A stretch of 64,000 nucleotides of DNA from Helicobacter cetorum MIT 00-7128 (GTDB lineage Bacteria > Campylobacterota > Campylobacteria > Campylobacterales > Helicobacteraceae), in contig NC_017737.1 of the NCBI RefSeq assembly GCF_000259255.1, forward strand, positions 1,798,001 through 1,862,000, written 5' to 3'. Positions within the stretch are counted from its first letter, which is position 1; each line of letters begins with the position of its first letter. The notes beneath the pieces are model-generated. The model did no database searches, was not told the origin of the DNA, and saw nothing but the letters and a program-made list of their open reading frames with translations. This document shows positions 17,590 to 24,907 of this stretch, one piece after another. A program made the translations under genes and the position numbers.

Positions 17590-17598
17590 TGTTATAAT
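17590..17598 (+). promoter_or_regulatory. Extended -10 promoter of ctkA
   Basis: TGTTATAAT lies 41 bases before the ctkA start and is followed by TGAGTTAACAATCCATT, the same leader as the Abi-like gene. Confidence 0.6.
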
Positions 17599-17638
17599 TG
17601 AGTTAACAATCCATTCACTAATAAATAAAAGGATAACC

Positions 17639-18619
17639 ATGCCAACCATTGATTTTACACCTTGCGAGATTAACCCTAAAAAAGGTTTTGGGGGAGCAAA
17701 TGGAAATAAGATTAGCCTAATTTATAACAATGAACTCTACATGGTCAAATTTCCCCCTAAGCCTTCCACACATAAAGAAATGTCCTATACCAATGGTTGC
17801 TTTAGTGAATATGTGGCATGCCATATAGTTAATAGTTTAGACTTATTGGTTCAAGAAACATTGCTAGGCACTTATAAAAATAAAATCGTAGTTGCTTGTA
17901 AAGATTTTACCACTCATCAATATGAGCTTGTGGATTTTCTAAATCTAAAAAATACTATGATTGAATTAGAAAAATCAGGTAAAGACACTAATTTAAACGA
18001 TGTGCTTTATACCATAGATAACCAACATTTTATTGAGCCACAAGTTTTAAAGCGTTTCTTTTGGGATATGTTTGTAGCAGATACCTTGCTAGGTAATTTT
18101 GATAGGCATAATGGTAATTGGGGGTTCTTAAGAGCCTCAAATTCAAAAGAATATCAAATAGCTCCCATTTTTGATTGTGGCTCTTGTCTATATCCCCAAG
18201 CCGATGATGAAGTATGCCAAAAAGTTTTAAACAATATTGATGAGCTAAATGCAAGGATTTATAATTTCCCTCAATCTATCTTAAAAGATGATAACGATAA
18301 AAAAATCAACTACTATGATTTCTTAACTCAAACAAATGACAAAGATTGCCTTGATGCGCTGCTTAGGATATACCCACGCATAGATATGGATAAAATCCAT
18401 TCAATTATTAACAACACGCCCTTTATGAGCGAAATACACAAAGAATTTTTACATACAATGCTTGATGAAAGAAAATCAAAGATTATAGATGTAGCACATA
18501 CTAGAGCTATTGAGCTATCTTTGCAAAACAAACAAGCCCATTCAAATTCCTATGATGACAATACCGATGATTTAGACAATTCTAACGAATACACCCCCAC
18601 ACCTAAGCGTAGGCGATAA
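17639..18619 (+). CDS. ctkA: Cell-translocating Ser/Thr kinase CtkA (HipA-like fold)
   Basis: The start at MPTIDFTPCEINPKK follows AAGGATAACC and gives 326 aa, the length I recall for H. pylori CtkA (JHP0940). A glycine-rich loop KGFGGANGNK lies near residue 15, a lysine in LYMVKFPPKP near residue 33, the catalytic loop DTLLGNFDRHNGNWGF near residue 150 and IFDCGSCLYP, the metal-binding Asp, near residue 180. CtkA is known to enter host cells, autophosphorylate and drive NF-kB signalling, with export linked to the tfs3 secretion system. The tail TPTPKRRR is shared at DNA level with the AbiEii-like gene. Its position beside xerT matches H. pylori J99. Confidence 0.9.
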   Translation: MPTIDFTPCEINPKKGFGGANGNKISLIYNNELYMVKFPPKPSTHKEMSYTNGCFSEYVACHIVNSLDLLVQETLLGTYKNKIVVACKDFTTHQYELVDFLNLKNTMIELEKSGKDTNLNDVLYTIDNQHFIEPQVLKRFFWDMFVADTLLGNFDRHNGNWGFLRASNSKEYQIAPIFDCGSCLYPQADDEVCQKVLNNIDELNARIYNFPQSILKDDNDKKINYYDFLTQTNDKDCLDALLRIYPRIDMDKIHSIINNTPFMSEIHKEFLHTMLDERKSKIIDVAHTRAIELSLQNKQAHSNSYDDNTDDLDNSNEYTPTPKRRR

Positions 18620-18664
18620 GTAATCTTATTAAGTAGATATTTGATAGTTTTTAGTTGTTTTATC
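18571..18664 (+). repeat. 3' module shared with the AbiEii-like gene (copy 2)
   Basis: This matches 4063-4155 from the codons before NSN through TPKRRR, the stop and about 50 bp of downstream sequence (AAGTAATCTTATTAAGT, then TTTTAGTTGTTTTATC). The ctkA copy runs directly into the direct repeat at 18655. Confidence 0.85.
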
Positions 18665-18689
18665 AGTATTGAATAGAATTTAGTTGTTT
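18655..18689 (+). repeat. Direct repeat downstream of ctkA
   Basis: The second copy of the 35-bp sequence at 17501-17535. The sequence beyond it (GAATTAACTATTAAATATGTTCTTAATAAGTAAT) also resembles the stretch before the Abi-like gene (16020-16055), so the cargo genes sit between related spacers. Confidence 0.8.
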
Positions 18690-18916
18690 GAATTAACTAT
18701 TAAATATGTTCTTAATAAGTAATAATAATCTATAATTACATTATTTTTAGCATATTTTGTAGTTTAATTTAGCTAAGTAAATACTAATTGTTTTTAATAA
18801 TCCTTATAAAATCTAATTGTTTTTTTAATCAGTTATAAACAATTAGATAGTTAAGTAAAAACTATCTAATATTAGAGTATTTACATTAACTACATTAACT
18901 AATTAATTCACCCCCC

Positions 18917-19984
18917 TTACTTCTTACTATCAATCAGACTATCAAATACAAGAGCCACTTTCTTATTATGCTCTTGTGTAGTATGGATATAAATCTTAGT
19001 AGAGAGCAAAGAGCTATGCCCCAAGGCTCGGCTGGTTAAAACTAAGTCTTGGGTCTCTTGATAGATAAGAGTTGCAAAACTATGCCTAAATAAATGCAAA
19101 CCTGTGCCATATTGCTTATAGTGTTTGATTTGAGCTAGTTTAAAGATTAAGGGGATAAAATTATAAAGCGTTAAAGAATTTTGTGCTTTTTGCTTGTCTT
19201 TTTTAAAAAGATATGCCCCATTGAAATATTTTAGTCTATAATCATCACTAAGCCAAGCATTCAAGCTTGGTTCTAACAAACTCTTTTTTATATAAGCCTT
19301 TCTCTCTTTCCTGCCTTTACCTTGAATTAAAATAGAGTAATTTTGTTCTTCTACTTGAATGTGTTTTAATTCTATGTTTAACACTTCGCATTTTCTAAGT
19401 CCCCCAAGTATCACAATGAGTAAAACACATTTATTGCGTTTTTCATGGCTAGTTGTGGGCTTATATTCTAAAAGCGTTTTTAAAAAGCTCTTTAAGTCTT
19501 TATCATTTAAATGTCTAGGCAGACTTTCTTTAGTTTTAGCAAAGGCTAGGTTTTTAAGCATAAAATCAAAGCTATAACGCTTTTTTCTATCTAAGTAATC
19601 AAAGAATTGTCTTAAATACATCACATACTTAGCCATAGAGCTTGGTTTTCTATTTTGGGCTAAATTAAAAAGAAAGTTAATCACTTGCTCTTCGCTAAGC
19701 ATTCTAAAACTTCTTAACTTGAGATTATTTTTAAAATAGTCAAAGAACAAAAACAAGCCTTGCATCATTATGGTGTGTTTGATACCTTGATTGTAAAGAA
19801 TATGACAGAGTGATTTGAGTTGCTCTATATTGTGGCATTTTAAAACTTTGTTTTGTATATCTAATATCAAAGCCATATCATTCACATCTTGAATGGGTGT
19901 GAAATTTTTAACCTTAGCAACCAAAAAGGCTTTAATGTTATCAAAGAGTTCTCTTTGAGATTTAGTGAGTTTGTTTGTTAGCAT
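18917..19984 (-). CDS. xerT: XerT tyrosine recombinase (integrase of the element)
   Basis: A recombinase of 355 aa with the catalytic set of the family: Arg in LGGLRKCEVL near residue 198, Lys in GKGRKERKAYI, HLFRHSFATL near residue 300, LGHSSLLSTKIYIHT near residue 325 with the His/Trp position and the nucleophile Tyr. The N-terminal 170 residues form the SAM-like core-binding domain. XerT excises and integrates the H. pylori plasticity-zone elements. The motif AAAGAATG sits 35 bp upstream, and AAGTTCCG direct repeats further upstream are candidate binding sites. Confidence 0.92.
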   Translation of the reverse strand: MLTNKLTKSQRELFDNIKAFLVAKVKNFTPIQDVNDMALILDIQNKVLKCHNIEQLKSLCHILYNQGIKHTIMMQGLFLFFDYFKNNLKLRSFRMLSEEQVINFLFNLAQNRKPSSMAKYVMYLRQFFDYLDRKKRYSFDFMLKNLAFAKTKESLPRHLNDKDLKSFLKTLLEYKPTTSHEKRNKCVLLIVILGGLRKCEVLNIELKHIQVEEQNYSILIQGKGRKERKAYIKKSLLEPSLNAWLSDDYRLKYFNGAYLFKKDKQKAQNSLTLYNFIPLIFKLAQIKHYKQYGTGLHLFRHSFATLIYQETQDLVLTSRALGHSSLLSTKIYIHTTQEHNKKVALVFDSLIDSKK

Positions 19985-20018
19985 ATTGCTCCCTTATTAA
20001 ATTTGAAAAATAAATCTT

Positions 20019-20026
20019 AAAGAATG
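20019..20026 (+). other. AAAGAATG motif, possible attachment-site core
   Basis: An exact AAAGAATG lies 35 bp upstream of xerT. From memory, this motif is the target sequence reported for integration of ICEHptfs3/4 elements. An 8-mer like this also occurs by chance in AT-rich DNA (for example near 36,757 and 36,988 in reverse), so the call is tentative. Confidence 0.3.
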
Positions 20027-20041
20027 AGAGTTTTATATGCA

Positions 20042-20283
20042 AAGTTCCGTTTTTAAATCTTAGTCTCTAAAAAGTTCCGTTTTTTAGCTAAAGCATAGAA
20101 GCAAAATTCCGCCCCCTTAAAAGTAAATAATCAAATACATAGTTATTTGCATTACTCACTAAATACAAAAATTGAATTTAGCAACGATTAAATAGTTTTT
20201 GAAAGTTGGCTTTAAGCACTTTTTAAGCTTAAGAAGTGCGTATTTATGGGTATTAGATACAAATGTGGCACTTAAGTTCCGTT
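20042..20283. repeat. AAGTTCCGTT direct repeats upstream of xerT
   Basis: AAGTTCCGTT occurs at 20042, 20072 and 20274, with AAATTCCGC at 20104. The first three related copies are spaced 30 and 32 bp (about three helical turns). GTTCCG is rare in this AT-rich sequence. Such short repeats beside a tyrosine recombinase gene could be arm-type binding sites or operators. Confidence 0.5.
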
Positions 20284-20303
20284 CAAGTATAATAATATTA
20301 AGG

Positions 20304-20327
20304 GAAAGAAAGGTTTACCTTTCTTTC
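20304..20327. other. Perfect 11-bp inverted repeat
   Basis: GAAAGAAAGGT-TT-ACCTTTCTTTC is a perfect palindrome with a 2-base loop, in the 840-bp spacer between xerT and the relaxase gene. No T-run follows on either strand. It could be a bidirectional terminator, a cruciform-forming site or a recombinase site. Confidence 0.5.
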
Positions 20328-20827
20328 TAACCTATTAATTAAAAATATTATTAGTAAATATCATGTCATGAGGGGGGATTTCTTTTTTTAAAAACTATTA
20401 AATCATGTAATAGGAATTTGCTAAAAAAGAAAAAAGTTAAAAAAGAAAGAACTTTCTCATAAAAAAGACAAACTAATTAAAAGGGTTGTAAGAATGGTGT
20501 CATTTTTAGTTAAGGGATAGGTTTAGTTGATTGGAACTAACAAGAGAAAAAACATCATTATTTAATCTCATTAAGTATTTTTAAAAAAACTTTAAGTTTT
20601 AAAAATTTTTGTGCGCCGATTAAGAAAAATTTAAGCTCTACAAGGCGTTTTAAAGCGTTTTTTATTTTAAGTTGATAGTTTGTCTTATCTTATAGCTTTA
20701 TTTTGATTGTAGGACATTTTAGAGTAATCTGTTTGGGTATTTGCTTGAGTTGGCTATTTTGCAAAAAGAACAATCAAAGAAATCTCTTTAATCAAAGGGT
20801 ATTAAAACTAATCATTGTTTTAGAGTA
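20328..20827. other. Spacer downstream of the relaxase gene
   Basis: About 500 bp of AT-rich sequence with a G6 run (TCATGAGGGGGGATTT, 20366-20381) and purine-rich stretches. No gene, tRNA or clear terminator was seen. Confidence 0.4.
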
Positions 20828-22855
20828 TTATCTATTATGACCTTTAGAGTTTGTGTTGCTATCATCTTGCTTTAATCCAGCATGAGCTTTAGGGTCGTAA
20901 TCTAGCTCATTAGGGTGCAAGGTTTTCTTTTGCTCTTTGGCTAATTCTTTAGCTTTTTCTTTTTCTAGCATAGCTTGATAATGTGCTTTAGCTCTAGCTT
21001 GTTCTAATTTGGCAAATTCAATCCAAGGCTCATCATTATTTGGTTCTTTAATGATAGCTTGAATTTCCTTTTGCTCTAGCTTAGTATCTTTAGCGTGTTC
21101 TAGGACTTTTTGAAGTTGTGAAATATCATAATGACTTAAAAACCGATTAGCTCCTATGATTTCATTACAGATATAAAGAATATCCTTAGAAAGTTTAGAA
21201 AATTGTTTGTTTTGTTTGAGAAAGTCTTGGTTTTCTTTCAATGAAAAGGTCTCTTTATAACTCTCTAGGGCTTTAAAATAGCTCTCTTTGGCTCTTTTAA
21301 ACTCTTCTTCTTTTGTTTTTAAGTCTTGTTCTAAAAAGAGTAGTCTTTCTTTAGCTAATAAAAGCATGGTGTTTTGATAGTCTTGTAGTTGCTTATTGAC
21401 TAGCTCATAAGCATTGTCATTAAGCTTATAAGTGGGGTCATCTTGCTTAGTTTTAAAGCTCTCTAGCATAAATTGATATTTTCTAGCGCTAAAATAAGCG
21501 TTTTTAAAAGTTTTGAGCGTGGGGCGTTTATCCTTAGGAAGTTCTAAGGCTTTGGCTAAGAAAATAGGATTAGTTAGAGTGCTATATTGTGTGTTTTGCT
21601 TGGTTTTAACTTCATTTCTTAACTGAGCTAATAGTAAGTGTGAGTTTTTATCTAAAAGGCGTTTGTCTAGGTGTTCAAGCTTATTTAAAAGCATTTCTTT
21701 TTTCTTTAAAAGAGAAAAGCCCTTAGTCTCTCTTTCAAAATGGCTGTCTAAATCATTGAGAATAGCAAAATTTTTAAAGGCTGAGTGGTTTTGTTTTTTA
21801 TCTAACTCTTTTTGATAAAAGCCTAAGAGTTCGTATAGTTCGTGTTTGCTGGTGTTTTTTAAGTGTTCGCTTACTGGTTTATTTTTGTCTATTCTGTCAA
21901 TGTTTAGCTGTTCTTTTTCATCATCGCTTGTGTCTTTGTGCTTAAAGAGAGCGATTTTAAATGCAGAAATCTTTTGTTTTAAGGGAGTGGTTTGGTTGTT
22001 TTGAATGTCTAGGGCTTGGGCTTTATTCTTATCTTTGAGAGTTTGTAGATACTCGCTTTGTAAAGCCTTGTTTAAATCCCACTCTTCTTTTGGGGTTTTG
22101 ATTTGTTCTAAGGCTTTTTCTTCTTTTTCCAAGTCTTGTAATTGGAGTTTGATATTGTCTAATTCTTTAAGCTTAGGCTCATTGACATACAAGTATTCTT
22201 CGCTTAATAAATGCTCATTCAGCCTATAAGCAAACTCATTTCTTAATTCATTAAAAAATTCTTTGCAATCCTCACGCCCCTTAAAACGCAATCTTCTTCT
22301 TGTTAGTTGATTAGTTTTATTGATAAAGCAATGGATATGAGCATGGTCTTGATGAGCATGTGGCACAAGAGCAAACTTGTATTCAGGCAATCCTATTTTT
22401 AAAGTCTCCCAAGTAGAGTGTAAAAGTCCTTGCATTGTCTCTTCATCTGGCTTATCTTTGATAGAAAAGACTAAGTGCATAGCCTCATTATAATCCTTAG
22501 TCAAATCAAAGTCATTCAACCAACTATCTAAGATGAATTGTTTATCACACTCCAAAAACATTTCATTATAGGCTGTTTCGCTGTTTTCTAAGGTATAGCT
22601 TAGGGCATTTTCTAAATGGGAGCGTTTCATTTGCCCTATATTTTTGATTAACACAGGAATAGCTGTTTTTGTGGGATTAGATTTAATAGACTTTGAGTTA
22701 GGGTTAAATTGATTGAATTTAATCAACAATCTCTTATCAACTCTATCGCTATCACTAGGTCTAGGCTTTCGCATATACTCTAAAATATCATCTAAGAAAG
22801 ACAAATCCATAGGGCGACTATCTAATTTAGTGTCTCGTATAGCTGTATCTAACAT
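20828..22855 (-). CDS. virD2: MOBP-type relaxase (VirD2-like) of the element
   Basis: A protein of 675 aa. The three-histidine metal motif HAHQDHAHIHCFINKTN is at residues 163-179, with the upstream helix LVFSIKDKPDEETM, both typical of MOBP relaxases that cut oriT and lead the strand into the recipient. The rest is a long Lys/Glu helical tail. The last 80 residues (DEPWIEFAKLEQARAKAHY, then DYDPKAHAGL, ending SKGHNR) repeat the C terminus of the 774-aa element protein at 8863-11187. A candidate oriT lies 160-250 bp upstream. It may belong to the same element as xerT or to an adjoining one; the shared C terminus favours the same. Confidence 0.88.
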   Translation of the reverse strand: MLDTAIRDTKLDSRPMDLSFLDDILEYMRKPRPSDSDRVDKRLLIKFNQFNPNSKSIKSNPTKTAIPVLIKNIGQMKRSHLENALSYTLENSETAYNEMFLECDKQFILDSWLNDFDLTKDYNEAMHLVFSIKDKPDEETMQGLLHSTWETLKIGLPEYKFALVPHAHQDHAHIHCFINKTNQLTRRRLRFKGREDCKEFFNELRNEFAYRLNEHLLSEEYLYVNEPKLKELDNIKLQLQDLEKEEKALEQIKTPKEEWDLNKALQSEYLQTLKDKNKAQALDIQNNQTTPLKQKISAFKIALFKHKDTSDDEKEQLNIDRIDKNKPVSEHLKNTSKHELYELLGFYQKELDKKQNHSAFKNFAILNDLDSHFERETKGFSLLKKKEMLLNKLEHLDKRLLDKNSHLLLAQLRNEVKTKQNTQYSTLTNPIFLAKALELPKDKRPTLKTFKNAYFSARKYQFMLESFKTKQDDPTYKLNDNAYELVNKQLQDYQNTMLLLAKERLLFLEQDLKTKEEEFKRAKESYFKALESYKETFSLKENQDFLKQNKQFSKLSKDILYICNEIIGANRFLSHYDISQLQKVLEHAKDTKLEQKEIQAIIKEPNNDEPWIEFAKLEQARAKAHYQAMLEKEKAKELAKEQKKTLHPNELDYDPKAHAGLKQDDSNTNSKGHNR

Positions 22856-23018
22856 ACAAGCCCTTTAAGACTTAACAACATTGCTAAATTTTTATCCAAG
22901 ACACACGCTTTCAAGCTAAACTTTATTCCCTTACTACAAGAGCGTTTAAAAACGCCAAAATTTTATTCAAGCTAACGCTAATTTGAAAGCTAGACTTTTG
23001 ATTTTAAATCTAGCGATT

Positions 23019-23104
23019 TTTCAATTCTTTGTAGCATAGCACAAAGAATTGAAATTAAAACTAAATCAAAAAAGGTGCAGGATAACACCATGTGTGCGCA
23101 CACA
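23019..23104 (-). other. Candidate origin of transfer (oriT)
   Basis: There are three parts. (1) A perfect 13-bp inverted repeat, TTTCAATTCTTTG at 23019-23031 and CAAAGAATTGAAA at 23042-23054 with a 10-base loop. (2) On the minus strand TATCCTGC at 23084-23077, identical to the nic core of IncP/MOBP origins (ATCCTG|C). (3) The perfect palindrome TGTGTGCGCACACA at 23091-23104, 5' of the nic core on that strand. All lie between 160 and 250 bp upstream of the relaxase start, the usual place for oriT. Nicking is inferred, not shown. Confidence 0.6.
23091..23104. promoter_or_regulatory. Perfect palindrome TGTGTGCGCACACA
   Basis: A 14-bp perfect palindrome inside wider partial symmetry (ACCAT at left, ATGGT at right). 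It is closely related to the two TGTGTGCGTACACACT sites at 7486 and 7540, so one protein may bind at both ends of the transfer region. Confidence 0.6.
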
Positions 23105-23283
23105 TATGGTTAAAACTTCGTATTCAAGGGACTTAGCGCTAGATTTTTAAAAAATAAGGGTTTTTGCTAACTTTTTGCCTAAAAAGTTTTTAAAAAGTGC
23201 TTTGATAGATAAGCTAAATTTTTAATCTAGTAAGAGATAAAAATTTCATTCAAAAAATTCTAACTCCCTTACTACTAAATTTT

Positions 23284-23740
23284 AAGAACCAAGAGCTTGT
23301 TGAAAACACCATAAAACTCTATAGTGTTTAAAAAAAACTTGTAGTCAAAGCATTAAGAACTAGATAGCTAAATGATAAGAACTTAGTAGCTAACAAAAAA
23401 GAACTTACAGCCCACTAATAAGAACTCGCAAGCTGAATACTATAAACTGACAAGCAAGTGATAAGAACTTGTAAGCAACAATGATAGAACTAAGGGCTAC
23501 ACGATAAGAACTAAGAGCAACAAGTTAGAAACTAATAGCTCATACTAAATAAAGAACTAAGGGGAAAAGATATTAAGAACTTATCTGCTCTAATGATATA
23601 AATGATATAAACTAGGTTGCCTGTATGATTAAGAACTAGGAGCAAAACACCCTTAGAACTTACTAACAATTCATATAAGAACTACTAGCTAGAAGTAAAA
23701 ACTGCCAGCCCATTTAACAAGAACTCACAATCAATATTAA
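23284..23740. repeat. Degenerate tandem repeat array, about 20 units of 21-24 bp
   Basis: Units built on AAGAACT-N3-AGC begin near 23284, 23354, 23377, 23399, 23420, 23463, 23506, 23551, 23575, 23631, 23677 and 23719, with weaker units between them (AAACTGACAAGC, AGAACTAAGGGC, ATAAACTAGGTTGC). Spacing stays between 20 and 24 bp, near two helical turns. Units often end in AAT(G/A)AT. Neither strand gives a continuous frame. The array lies between the candidate oriT and the broken restriction gene. It looks like a set of protein-binding iterons. Confidence 0.75.
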
Positions 23741-23838
23741 AGGAATGAAACTATTCTTTAAGCTTTTGTTTAAAAAATTTATGCTACATTTTCAATGATT
23801 TTTTAATTGACTTAGATTGAAACTTAGAGAACACTTAA

Positions 23839-24907
23839 AACTTATATTCTTTTAGTGAAATCTTATGTCCTTTTAAATTACAAGAATTGCATACAAACTT
23901 AGACAAAAATGAATATTCTTATATGGATTTATTATTAAGTTTTGTAATTTTTTATAAAAAACATAAAGATTATTTGCTCTATCAAAACACTTTGCAAAAA
24001 TCTAAATACATCAAAAAAAACTCATTGGGATAAAACCATTAGAAAAACAATGCCCTTAATGCTAAATAATCATCAAGTGCTATACCAAACTTGCTACAAC
24101 AAACAACAAGTTACCAATCACAATGAAACCTTATTAAGCATTTTTTATTCTATTATCTATCATTTTAACCAAGAACACCATTTGGGCTTAAAAATTAATA
24201 GTGCCTATAAGATTATCAAAGATAAAGCGTTTGAAATTTTGCAACAAAGAGGTTTAAAGCATCTAAGAAAGATTAAGCACAATTATTTTTGTGATATTTT
24301 AAAAAAGATGTATCAATTATGCGAGATTTACTTTAATTCAACACAAAAAGCTCATAGCAAAGCTAAAAGTAAAGAATTTTTAATGGTTAAAAAATATAAC
24401 ATCGTTTTTGAAGATATGATTGATAAACTCCTTACTCCAAAGGCCTTAGAACAAGGGCTAAAAGAACTTAAAAATAATCAAGATGGCAAGATTATAGACC
24501 ATATATTCCCCCATCAATCCTTATTAGATACTAGCGATATATTTTACATAGGCGATTCTAAGTATTACAAACCAAACAATGAAGTAACAGATGTTTCTAA
24601 ATACAAACAATTTAGCTATGCTAAAAATATTATCCAATACAATATTAATTTGCTTAATGAAAATACCCCTTATCCCAATACTCGCTACAGAGACCCAATA
24701 AGCGAGGGCTATAATATCACGCCTAATTTCTTTCTCTTTGGAGCTATTGAAAATGATAAAGACTTTGAAGAACCAAATTTAAAGAAAAAAGGACAGCCCA
24801 TTACAACTTATCATTTTAAAGAAAGATTATTTGATAGGGATACCTTATTTGTCTTGCAATATAGAATCAATTTTTTATTTGTTTTAAAAGTTAAAGACTA
24901 TTTTTAA
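23839..24907 (+). pseudogene. LlaJI-like restriction endonuclease, frameshifted
   Basis: The intact downstream frame (from 24050, 285 aa) contains IIDHIFPHQSLLDTSDIFYI followed by GDSKYYKP. The acidic residue and D-S-K fit a PD-(D/E)XK nuclease core as in LlaJI/McrC-linked enzymes. Upstream, a second frame (from about 23839, including MDLLLSFVIFYKKHKDYLLY) flows into it if one base is removed from the A8 run at 24013-24020, giving YIKKTHWDKTIRKTMPLML. No start codon with a ribosome site is seen for the upstream part, so the 5' end is also decayed. No partner methylase is nearby. It converges on obgE with a 17-bp overlap. Confidence 0.6.

Noticed and set aside
23284-23740. CRISPR array
   Set aside because: Units are too degenerate, the period is only 21-24 bp, there are no unique spacers between constant repeats and no cas genes are nearby.
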